A stretch of DNA of 9,138 nucleotides from DSXH01 sp964532065 (GCA_964532065.1 CAZHHG010000099.1:1-9138), one strand, 5' to 3'; shown: positions 1-5,900, counted from the stretch's first letter. Made by a program: numbers and translations. The notes: generated from the letters alone by a model not told the origin.

Positions 1-77
1 ATCTCTTTTTCATCTTCATCAATAAGAGCCCAGCCAATTGAGGATACGCCAAGATCAAGACCTAATATTTTTTTCAT
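1..77 (-). CDS. cas9: Cas9 endonuclease, N-terminal 25 codons (cut by left edge)
   Basis: The ATG at 77 opens a leftward frame reading MKKILGLDLGVSSIGWALID and continuing to the window edge without a stop. This is the RuvC-I motif at the extreme N-terminus of Cas9; Asp8 would be the catalytic aspartate equivalent to D10 of the Streptococcus pyogenes enzyme. Cas9 is the RNA-guided DNA endonuclease of type II CRISPR-Cas and needs a tracrRNA, and one lies immediately upstream in the divergent direction. An AAGGA ribosome-binding site sits about 9 nt before the ATG. The subtype (II-C is usual in this phylum), total length, HNH domain and any cas1/cas2 cannot be seen. The motif alone could also be a short Cas9 relative such as IscB, but the adjacent tracrRNA strongly favours Cas9. 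Confidence 0.9.
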   Translation of the reverse strand, partial: MKKILGLDLGVSSIGWALIDEDEKE

Positions 78-90
78 CTTAAAAATTCCT

Positions 91-120
91 TTTGATATTC
101 AAAAATATTTTTTATGTTTG
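91..120 (+). promoter_or_regulatory. Bacteroidota-type promoter of the tracrRNA
   Basis: TTTG at 91-94 and TATGTTTG at 113-120 are separated by 18 nt and match the Bacteroidota consensus TTTG (-33) with TAnnTTTG (-7). Transcription would start near 126-128, just at the beginning of the anti-repeat. On the opposite strand TATTTTTG (100-107) also fits TAnnTTTG and could serve cas9, although I see no well-spaced -33 element for it. Confidence 0.65.
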
Positions 121-125
121 CAACG

Positions 126-208
126 AAACATTTTGAAGCAAATCACAATAAGGATTATTCCGTTGTGAAAACATTTAGGTTACCCTCGTCCTTTAACGGG
201 GGTTTTTT
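126..208 (+). ncRNA. tracrRNA: tracrRNA of the type II CRISPR-Cas system
   Basis: This is the trans-activating RNA that pairs with the CRISPR repeat and is bound by Cas9. The 5' part (about 126-149), containing AAGCAAATCACAAT, is the anti-repeat. It is complementary to ATTGTGATTTGCTT, close to the 5' ends of type II repeats known from Bacteroidota. It is followed by AAGG and a small nexus hairpin (GGA 152-154, loop TTAT, TCC 159-161) enclosed by a possible outer pairing CACAA 144-148 with TTGTG 163-167, then a GAAAACATTTAGG linker and a terminator hairpin. The order anti-repeat, AAUAAGG, nexus, terminator is that of II-C tracrRNAs. It is transcribed away from cas9 from its own promoter. The 5' end is inferred from promoter position, so the length of about 83 nt is approximate. 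Confidence 0.82.
182..208 (+). terminator. Intrinsic terminator of the tracrRNA
   Basis: ACCCTCGT (182-189) pairs with ACGGGGGT (196-203) around the loop CCTTTA, an 8-bp stem with one U-G pair, followed directly by a T-run (203-208) and ATTTT. This hairpin is also the 3' structural element of the tracrRNA. Confidence 0.85.
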
Positions 209-433
209 ATTTTAAATTGCGGACAGGAAATTTATTCGAAAAAAGTAAATTTGATCAAATTGAAATGCAGTATAATTGAGTAATTAAGTTTAAAATATTA
301 AGAAGGGGAAAAATAATCAAGAATTTTAACCATTATGGATTGCAAATTTTTTAAATATTAAATGGTGTCATACTATCCACATTTTAGATCATTTCCTATT
401 ATCTATCTTTCTTTTTCTCTTTCTTTCTTTGTT
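209..433. other. Gene-free AT-rich spacer with a pyrimidine tract
   Basis: Between the tracrRNA terminator and the terminator of the next operon I see no credible ORF, RNA structure or CRISPR repeat. The only compositional feature is an almost pure pyrimidine run on the + strand at about 406-430. If the left end of the integrative element lies inside this window, this spacer would be the natural place for it, but no copy of the tRNA sequence found at 2905-2947 is visible here. Confidence 0.5.
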
Positions 434-464
434 AAAAAAAACGGGTTCGGAACAGGTTTTTTTT
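434..464. terminator. Bidirectional intrinsic terminator
   Basis: Eight A residues (434-441) plus C pair with G plus eight T residues (456-464), enclosing a GG/AG internal loop and a GTTC-type apex (445-453). The structure is symmetric: leftward transcription of the DUF4373-like operon, whose stop is 11 nt away, meets a hairpin with a U-run, and so would rightward transcription. Confidence 0.65.
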
Positions 465-474
465 GAACGACAAA

Positions 475-873
475 TTATGTTGGTCTAATAAGCTTCAGTT
501 CGTTTTTGGTTAAGATGGCTTTTTCGCGGTTTTCCTTGTTGCGGACACGCTGATTCATAACCTCCTTAAAAGTTTCGCGGACATTCTCGGAAGAAACATT
601 CCCGTCGATATCAATCAGCAATTCACATTCCTTGATCAGGTAGGAAACAAACTCCTGAAACTCTTCGATGCTCATACCCAGATCTGACGAGACTGATGCT
701 ACCACGTATTTCTTATTGAGGTTGAGGATGCAGTTATCGGACCCGGCTATAATATTATTGAGTGCCCAGAATCTCCCCTCTCCCGCCCAGCCGTATTTGA
801 GTCGAAGGAGTTTGAACTTGGGATGATTATGAGAATTAGCATAGTGACAGTAGTACTCGATGTTATTTTTCAT
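475..873 (-). CDS. DUF4373-like (Lin1244/Lin1753-type) replication-initiation-like protein
   Basis: A 132-residue protein whose residues 1-90 (IEYYCHYANSHNHPKFKLLRLKYGWAGEGRFWALNN, then VVASVSSDLGMSIEEFQEFVSYLIKECELL) resemble the N-terminal domain shared by DUF4373 and Lin1244/Lin1753 proteins. That domain is found in phage and mobile-element replisome organisers related to DnaD or RepA winged-helix proteins. The motif order, a basic first segment, the G-x-G-x-[FY]-W helix, then an FxxFVxxLIxxxLL helix, fits the family. Family members are usually much longer, with a C-terminal region that recruits helicase; here the protein stops after a charged helix (residues 95-125), so it is a short form. 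It is the last gene of a three-gene leftward operon, its start overlapping the preceding gene by 11 nt. A role in element replication or copy control is inference. Confidence 0.6.
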   Translation of the reverse strand: MKNNIEYYCHYANSHNHPKFKLLRLKYGWAGEGRFWALNNIIAGSDNCILNLNKKYVVASVSSDLGMSIEEFQEFVSYLIKECELLIDIDGNVSSENVRETFKEVMNQRVRNKENREKAILTKNELKLIRPT

Positions 874-1024
874 TCAGCATTTTAGAAATATGATTAAGTA
901 TTGCAGTATTCGCTTCAATTGAGACCGTGGTACGGATTCCTTTAAGCTGAAGGTTAAGGACATACTTTTTTAATTTTCCGTGGGTGACCGGATCGATATG
1001 AACGAGCTTGGTATTAGATTTCAT
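863..1024 (-). CDS. Small possible ribbon-helix-helix DNA-binding protein (53 aa)
   Basis: The ATG at 1024 opens a 53-codon frame: MKSNTKLVHIDPVTHGKLKK, ending HISKMLNEK. Its start overlaps the stop of the upstream HTH gene as ATGA, and its own stop lies 11 nt inside the downstream gene, so all three are likely translationally coupled. The layout, a short strand KLVHID, a P-x-T-H-x-x-L-K-K helix start, then a second helix EANTAILNHISKML, resembles Arc/MetJ/CopG-type ribbon-helix-helix proteins such as plasmid partition or antitoxin regulators. The hydrophobic pattern is suggestive only, and no catalytic motif is present. The overlaps on both sides are the best evidence that it is a real gene despite its size. 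Confidence 0.6.
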   Translation of the reverse strand: MKSNTKLVHIDPVTHGKLKKYVLNLQLKGIRTTVSIEANTAILNHISKMLNEK

Positions 1025-1260
1025 TGAAGGACCTCATCTAATGTATTCATAGTGAGTGAATTTCTGTTTATAAAATCGATAAGGGAAGGGGCAAAGATTT
1101 TCTTATGTATTCTGCCGGGACAGACAAACACATCAATTTCACCGGACTTAATCAATTCGCGGATAATAGACCGGTCGATATTGGTTATTCTTGAGGCTTC
1201 GCTGATAGAAAGGATGAGTTTGGGGAGGGAGATGTCCTTGTAAATGATTTTACTTGACAT
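1021..1260 (-). CDS. Excisionase-like helix-turn-helix protein
   Basis: A 79-residue protein with a MerR/Xis-type winged helix-turn-helix: LSISEASRITNIDRSIIREL (about residues 17-36) is the HTH, SGEIDVFVCPGRIHKKIFAP is the wing, and SLIDFINRN is the closing helix. This pattern is that of the HTH_17 excisionase family, which bends att DNA to direct excision by a tyrosine recombinase and often also represses. It is the first gene of the leftward operon and faces the integrase-side genes across a 117-bp region rich in inverted repeats, its likely binding site. No strong Shine-Dalgarno precedes the ATG, which is common in Bacteroidota. The role in excision is inferred from context; it could equally be a simple regulator of the operon. 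Confidence 0.65.
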   Translation of the reverse strand: MSSKIIYKDISLPKLILSISEASRITNIDRSIIRELIKSGEIDVFVCPGRIHKKIFAPSLIDFINRNSLTMNTLDEVLQ

Positions 1261-1377
1261 TAAAATGTAAATATGTTAATTTGATAATGTGAAAATAAGT
1301 TAATTAAATATAAATAATGTGTTAATAAATGTCAATAATTGACAATAATATTGTCAATATGTTAAGAAAGGTTACCC
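1261..1377. promoter_or_regulatory. Divergent control region with GTYAAT repeats
   Basis: This spacer separates the leftward HTH operon from the rightward HTH/integrase genes. GTTAAT or GTCAAT occurs in the same orientation at 1275, 1299, 1321, 1331 and 1353, with GTTAAG at 1361. Most intervals (24, 22, 10, 22) are close to multiples of a DNA turn. Both promoters must lie here, but I find no clean TAnnTTTG match, as expected if activators or a different sigma factor are used. Confidence 0.55.
1331..1357. repeat. Two overlapping inverted repeats, probable operator
   Basis: GTCAAT-A-ATTGAC (1331-1343) and TTGACAAT-AAT-ATTGTCAA (1339-1357) are both perfect and share the middle half-site. This gives three alternating half-sites ending 20 bp before the GTG start of the rightward gene, a classic position for a repressor operator. 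Either divergent HTH protein could be the binder. Confidence 0.6.
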
Positions 1378-1740
1378 GTGGACTCAGAAAAAGCAAAAAA
1401 AAGCATACTTGCGAGGTACAAACGGTTATGTGACTTTGCCGAGGAAATAGGCGTAGATCCCTCGCAGGTGAGCAGATGGATCAGAAAGCCGACAAAAAAA
1501 TTCCAGGCGATATTAATAAATAAAGGCATTATAGAAGACGAGAATAAAAAAATAGATGAAGTTGAGAATAATGAAAATGATAAGTCAGAAATTATAAATA
1601 ATTACAAAAATATTATTGCAGAGAAAGAAAAAGTAGTGGAGAAGCTGCTATCGATTATTGAATACCAGGATAAGATTATTGAAGATTACAAAAAGAAGCT
1701 GGGGGTTGAGAAGTGGATAAAAAGTATGAAGGAGAAATAA
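1378..1740 (+). CDS. HTH protein with coiled-coil tail, phage-regulator-like
   Basis: A 120-residue protein starting at GTG 1378, preceded by AGAAAGG at a 6-nt spacing. Residues 14-45 (YKRLCDFAEEIGVDPSQVSRWIRKP) form a compact helix-turn-helix of the XRE/phage-repressor kind, with SQVSRW as recognition helix. Residues 51-68 are an acidic Asn-rich linker. Residues 69-108 are a heptad-rich charged helix (KNIIAEKEKVVEKLLSIIEY), predicted coiled coil, ending GVEKWIKSMKEK. It probably dimerises through the tail and binds the inverted repeats just upstream, regulating itself and the integrase. The next gene begins 28 nt before its stop. The specific family is not recognised; regulator function is inference. 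Confidence 0.6.
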   Translation: MDSEKAKKSILARYKRLCDFAEEIGVDPSQVSRWIRKPTKKFQAILINKGIIEDENKKIDEVENNENDKSEIINNYKNIIAEKEKVVEKLLSIIEYQDKIIEDYKKKLGVEKWIKSMKEK

Positions 1741-1889
1741 TTAAGCAGATGGCAGAAATCATTAGAGCAAAAGATGAGATAATAAACAGACTGGAAAAGT
1801 TACTTGAGGAGAAGGACAGACAAATAGAAGAGAGTAAGAAAAAGGGGGAAGAACCGGAATGGCTGAAATATATAAAAGGCACGGGTTAA
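1713..1889 (+). CDS. Small coiled-coil protein resembling the tail of the upstream HTH protein (58 aa)
   Basis: A 58-codon frame from GTG 1713 overlaps the upstream gene by 28 nt and the integrase start by 31 nt. Its translation (EIIKQMAEIIRAKDEIINRL, then EEPEWLKYIKGTG) parallels the last 50 residues of the upstream protein. Both have EII at the start, an II-x-x-K heptad pattern, D-x-x-IE-x-x-KKK and a terminal W-[IL]-K motif. It is a free coiled coil without the HTH and could form heterodimers that modulate the regulator. A TGA at 1707-1709 closes the frame upstream, so the start is GTG 1713 (with GGGGG upstream) or ATG 1749. Its small size and the lack of a known family make this tentative, but it fills the only otherwise empty part of the rightward gene set. 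Confidence 0.5.
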   Translation: MDKKYEGEIIKQMAEIIRAKDEIINRLEKLLEEKDRQIEESKKKGEEPEWLKYIKGTG

Positions 1890-2896
1890 TCTGGCTCACC
1901 TACTCAATCTACGGAAGACGCTACAGAGAATCACTCGGATTAAAAGACACACGCGGAAACAGAATACTCGCCAAGAAAATAAAACTGCAGAAGGAAGCCG
2001 ACATCTTAAATGGAATTCATCCGCTCATCAAAAAGGTAAAGAAGAAAACATTAAGCGAGGCTTATAAGGATTTTGAGAAGACTAAGGAGAATAAATCCGA
2101 AAGCACTAGAAAAATTTATGAGTACTCGTTCAAAAAATTCTTGAACTTCACAGGAGATATAGAGCTAAGGAAAGTAAATGAAGATATAATAGAAGAATTT
2201 GATAAGTATATGAAGGTATCGAAAGGATCAATAGAAATTATTTTCCGGCACTTAAGGATAATATTCGAGTATTTCAGGAAGATGAGGTATATAGATTTTA
2301 ATCCGGTCACGAGAAAACAGAGTGTTGAGAAAAAAATTAATGTTATTAGTCGTGAGGAAATGGATCTCATTTTAAAATTGCTGAAGAAGCAGAATGAGAA
2401 CCAGTATAAAACGATTAAACTGCTAATAATGACCGGGCTGAGAGTATCTGAGCTGATAAGACTTGAGTTTGAGGATATAGATTTCAAGAGGAATATAATC
2501 TACATAAAGAACAATAAGGGAAAAAGGATTGACCAGTTCCCTCTTTACCGCGAACTGAGGATTTTTTTAGAATCGGAATGGGAAGAATTAACTGGCAAGG
2601 TTTGTCCATATAAAAGTAAGGAGTCACTCTCCTTCTTCAGGCACTTTTTGAGGCGGAATAATTTCAGGCATTACTCGATACATGAGATCCGGAAGACATT
2701 TCTTTCAAGGCTGGCTAATGCGGGGATGTCGTTATTTGACGTTCAGAAGATAGCCCGTCACAAGGATATTAGGACGACTCAGAAGTACTACCTAGAAGCG
2801 GAGTATGAACGTATCGGGAACAGGATAAATGATGTAATTTTGGGCACAATGGAGGGCACAATGGGTGAAAATGCCCTCAAAATAGCCCAAAAATGA
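1859..2896 (+). CDS. int: Tyrosine recombinase (phage-type site-specific integrase)
   Basis: A 345-residue integrase that would cut and rejoin att sites through a 3'-phosphotyrosine. The N-terminal 55 residues are basic and look like an arm-binding domain; residues 65-145 form the helical core-binding domain; residues 160-315 are the catalytic domain. Visible catalytic residues are Arg195 (MTGLRVSELIRL), a hairpin lysine around 218-222, His275 and Arg278 (HEIRKTF), His301 (ARHKDIRTTQKYY) and nucleophile Tyr310. All are intact, so the enzyme is probably active. The start ATG follows a GGGGG/AAG-rich stretch and overlaps the preceding small ORF. The last residues, GTMEGTMG, are encoded by direct repeats next to the attachment site. 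The gene ends 8 bp before the truncated tRNA-Gln, the expected place for an integrase beside its own att site. Confidence 0.93.
   Translation: MAEIYKRHGLIWLTYSIYGRRYRESLGLKDTRGNRILAKKIKLQKEADILNGIHPLIKKVKKKTLSEAYKDFEKTKENKSESTRKIYEYSFKKFLNFTGDIELRKVNEDIIEEFDKYMKVSKGSIEIIFRHLRIIFEYFRKMRYIDFNPVTRKQSVEKKINVISREEMDLILKLLKKQNENQYKTIKLLIMTGLRVSELIRLEFEDIDFKRNIIYIKNNKGKRIDQFPLYRELRIFLESEWEELTGKVCPYKSKESLSFFRHFLRRNNFRHYSIHEIRKTFLSRLANAGMSLFDVQKIARHKDIRTTQKYYLEAEYERIGNRINDVILGTMEGTMGENALKIAQK
2838..2892. repeat. Nested inverted repeat and direct repeats at the end of int
   Basis: The outer arms TTTTGGGC (2838-2845) and GCCCAAAA (2885-2892) flank symmetric 6-nt internal loops. The inner arms GAGGGCA (2852-2858) and TGCCCTC (2872-2878) flank a 13-nt loop. 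In addition GGGCACAATGG is directly repeated at 2842 and 2854, a 12-bp period. All of it lies in the last 60 bp of int, beside the att site. It could be integrase/excisionase binding sites, or a hairpin near the end of the int transcript. Confidence 0.6.
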
Positions 2897-2904
2897 AGCT
2901 TTTT

Positions 2905-2921
2905 TCTGATCCAGAGTCAGA
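2905..2921. other. attR: Probable attachment-site core (anticodon arm)
   Basis: The point where tRNA similarity ends coincides with the anticodon arm, a recognised integration sublocation for tyrosine recombinases in tRNA genes. Its 5-bp palindromic arms around a 7-nt loop suit a strand-exchange region. The left/right naming is arbitrary because the other end is not visible. Confidence 0.5.
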
Positions 2922-2947
2922 CGTGTTGCCAATTACACCACGGGGCA
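2905..2947 (-). tRNA. tRNA-Gln(CTG), 5' part only (positions 1-43)
   Basis: On the minus strand the sequence fits a tRNA from position 1 to 43. The 5' acceptor strand is TGCCCCG, followed by TG, the D-stem GTGT/ACAC around AATTGGCA, G26, and the anticodon arm TCTGA-CTCTGGA-TCAGA with T33 and anticodon CTG. It resembles known bacterial glutamine tRNAs of the TGGCCCGTGGTGTAA type. The variable loop, T-arm and the 3' acceptor strand (CGGGGCA expected) are absent: after TCAGA the sequence becomes A-rich and runs into the end of int. It therefore cannot give a functional tRNA from this copy and is best read as the chromosomal half of a tRNA gene split by integration. It starts 7 bp after the stop of the lipoprotein gene. 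Confidence 0.85.
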
Positions 2948-2954
2948 AAGACTT

Positions 2955-5900
2955 TTATTTTTCTATCCTAAATTTAGTTGATTTTACCGATTTAATTCCA
3001 CTCAAAATTCTAATAAAAACATTATTCGAATTATTTTCCGGTACTTTCCAGCGATAAGTATTTACGACCCCGGGCAATGAGGAGATATTACTTTCTATAG
3101 TGGTCCATTTCTTACCGCCATCTACCGAGTATTCCAGAGAAACAGATCTAATATCATTTGCAGCAGCCCATTTTATTTCCCTAATAGTACCCTGTATTGA
3201 AATCGGGGCTTTCTCATCTATCAATATCACCGCACCGGCTTTCAATATCTGAAGATTAAATACCTGTGGAGTCATATCAGTCATAGGTGATGCTCCGGCA
3301 TCCGCACTTACGTCGATAATTCTCAATCTTGTAAGTGTGGAAGGTTGTACTGCCGGGATTGTCCAGTTGTAGGCTCCGGTAGATCTGTAATTCTGAACAA
3401 TGTTAAACCATGTAAGTCCGTTATCATCGGTATATTCGATATCGACATTAAAAATACCAGCAGAATGCCAGGTGATTAATGTATCAATATCAACTGTTGT
3501 TGGAGAAGTCTGACGCCATGCAATATATTCACCGCCAAGTGGGAACGACCATCTCAATAATTTATTCTGAGGATGAATACTGAAATGTCCCGCAGTTTGA
3601 GAAAAGACCGACGGATTTACTGTGCTGCTGATACGAACTAAAGCATTATCGGATCTGAATTCAACATCTTCCGGCATAATCCAATTATATAATCCGTTGC
3701 TCGGGTGGGCTGCAATAATAGTATTCCAGGAAGCGCCTCCGTTTAATGAATACTCAATCTTAACCGAGTCTACAAGATAACTCCGCCATTTAATTTCATA
3801 CGAAAATTTCTTCTGTGGATCGCTCGTTAACCATTCATCACCTTCAGCAGGACTGAGAATTGAGATAGAAGCGGGTTCTGTTTTTTCAATTGTAAAGTTT
3901 CCGATGCTTCTTGCACTCGGCGATCCGTTACTTCCCTCATCTGCATTATAAACTACAACATAATATTTATCGGAAGGTATCGTAAAGCTAGTCATATATC
4001 GTCCCTGGTTGGCCATTTTATCGACAAGCGTTGTAAATGCGGGTACATCCGGGTAAATGGCTATTCCGTTATTCCAGGTGTATTTGATGCCGACATTTTT
4101 AATTCCCGAAGATTCCCAGGCACCTTCAATAAGGTCGCTATCTTTGAAATCTCTTGGTCCGCGCGGTTCGTTTACATAAATATATNNNNNNNNNNTAATA
4201 TTGAATGCCGCGTCGCTTACATCCGAGATTCCCGGATCTCTGGAATCACTGATACGAATCTGGCACTGTGTAGAATTCAGATTCTCATTCAGACTCCATT
4301 CATAAGCACCCCCGGCAATACTATCTACTAGCGTAGTCCAGGTTAATCCCTTGTCCACCGTCAATTCAATCTTTACTTTGTTAACGGCAGTAGCGCTCCA
4401 TGTAATATTCTGTTTGCTACCGGCTTCCCATTCCTCTCCACCGTTTGGACTAAGGACCTGAATCGATTTCACAATCTGATTGGTAATTCTGAACACACCG
4501 TTAGAGACATCGTTCGGTTCGCCGTCGAGAGCATCATAGATCCTTATCTTACAGTTTTGAGAATTAACATTGGGAATCTGAACCCAGTTGTAAAAACCGA
4601 TGCTGGGAGTCGATTCAACTATAGTTGTCCAATTAGCTCCGTTGTTTGTTGTGAAGGCAATTTTTACATTCTCAATATTCTCAGAGATCCATTCAATCCT
4701 CTGGGAAGTATTTGCCAGCCAGGATTCTCCACCGTTAGGGACAAGAACCCGTATAACCGGTTCCGGAAGAATATTGAATGTAGTGTTGCTTTCATCAACG
4801 ATCAATCCGTCTTTAGCTTCCCTGATTCTCACTTTGGCTAATGTAGAGGGAGTGTTCGGAATCGGTTCCCAGAAATAAATACCGGTGTTCTTTGTATCCT
4901 TGCCGATATAATTCCAACGGTTTCCGTTATCAGTGGTGTATTCAAGGTAGACAGAATCGATACCGGTACTGCTGAACCATGTAATCTGTTCAGCGGTTCC
5001 TGCCTCCCAGCTTTCACCGCCATTAGGCGATTTAACAGTAATAGTTTTACTCTCAATTTCACTGATCGAAAATGTATTGTTAGATAAATCTTTCGGTTCC
5101 CCGTCATGAGCATCTGCTATTCTAATTTTACAGAGCTGCGAATTAACATTGGGCACCGGAGTCCAGACGTAAAATCCGTTACTCGGAGTTGAATTTGTAA
5201 TTACATTCCAGTTAAATCCGTTATTGGTCGTATAAGAGATTGATACATTCTGAATATTTTCTGATATCCACTCAATTCTCATTGAAGAACCGATATCAAT
5301 ATTTTCACCGCCGTTAGGGAATTTTACAGTAATCAACGGTTCAGGCATAATATTAAACGTATTAGGACTTTCTGTAAATGGAGTTCCGTCCTTCGCATCC
5401 TTGATCCTGATTTTCGCAAGCGTAGACGGAGTATTGGGAACAGGCTCCCAGAAATAGATGCCGGTATTTCGATTATCTACTTTGATAAGATTCCATGTAT
5501 TACCGTTATTAGTAGTGTATTCAAGACGGACTGAGTCGATACCTGAGCTGAACCATTTAATCTGTTTGGATGATCCTGCTTCCCACTCTTCGTTTCCAAC
5601 AGGGGAAGTAATTCTTAAACTCTCATTACTATTTTTGATAATGCTGAAAATGGCATCGCTCATATCGGATGCGGAACCATCTACAGTAGTAACCCTGATT
5701 TTGCACTGACTAGAAATTGAATTAGGAATCGGGAACCATGAGAACGTTCCTGTATTTGCCAAGCTGTCAGCAACAAGGGACCAGGTAGCACCGTTATCAA
5801 TTGTCGATTGGATTCTGATTTTAGAATTAGTTGTTGCCGTCCATTTAATATCATAGGAGGAACCTTCCATCAAAGTTTCGCCCCCGTTTGGCAGAAGGAC

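Larger units (their letters stand above)
434..2921. mobile_element. Integrative element, right end at tRNA-Gln (left boundary unknown)
   Basis: The gene set of an integrase, excisionase-like HTH protein, phage-type HTH regulator and DUF4373-like replication protein, with overlapping small ORFs, is typical of small integrative or phage-derived elements. The right end is placed at the anticodon arm of the interrupted tRNA-Gln. The left limit given is only the last gene that clearly belongs. The element may extend further left and could include the tracrRNA-Cas9 locus. Confidence 0.6.

Noticed and set aside
209..433. Possible CRISPR array or second anti-repeat beside the tracrRNA
   Set aside because: No repeated unit of 20-50 bp occurs here and the predicted repeat 5' end (ATTGTGATTTGC) is found only as the complement of the anti-repeat itself.
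443..453. GGGTTCGGAAC looks like a tRNA T-arm and might be the missing 3' half of tRNA-Gln
   Set aside because: The flanking bases do not form a T-stem, no CGGGGCA acceptor strand follows, and the segment is fully explained as the apex of the A8/T8 terminator hairpin.
1052..1243. Rightward 63-codon frame opposite the excisionase-like gene
   Set aside because: It is antisense to a well-supported HTH coding region with overlapping operon structure and has no recognisable features.
177..1378. AGGTTACCC occurs at both 177-185 and 1369-1377 and could be direct repeats bounding an insertion
   Set aside because: A shared 9-mer is expected many times by chance in 9 kb, and both copies lie inside other functional signals (terminator stem, ribosome-binding region).
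1690..1740. Programmed frameshift joining the HTH protein to the 58-aa coiled-coil frame
   Set aside because: No heptanucleotide of the X-XXY-YYZ kind is present in the overlap (runs have only five As), and a TGA at 1707-1709 limits the window; separate initiation is simpler.
2897..2921. T-run plus TCTGATCCAGAGTCAGA as an intrinsic terminator for int
   Set aside because: The T-run precedes the hairpin on the + strand instead of following it; the hairpin is the tRNA anticodon arm.
2905..2947. Intron-interrupted tRNA (group I intron in the anticodon loop)
   Set aside because: Similarity extends through the whole anticodon arm to position 43, past usual group I sites, and the adjoining sequence is the coding end of an integrase rather than an intron core.
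4557..5113. Open frames on the + strand and other minus frames inside the lipoprotein gene
   Set aside because: They run across the repeats in shifted frames, have low-complexity or unnatural composition and no ribosome-binding sites; they are shadows of the real gene.
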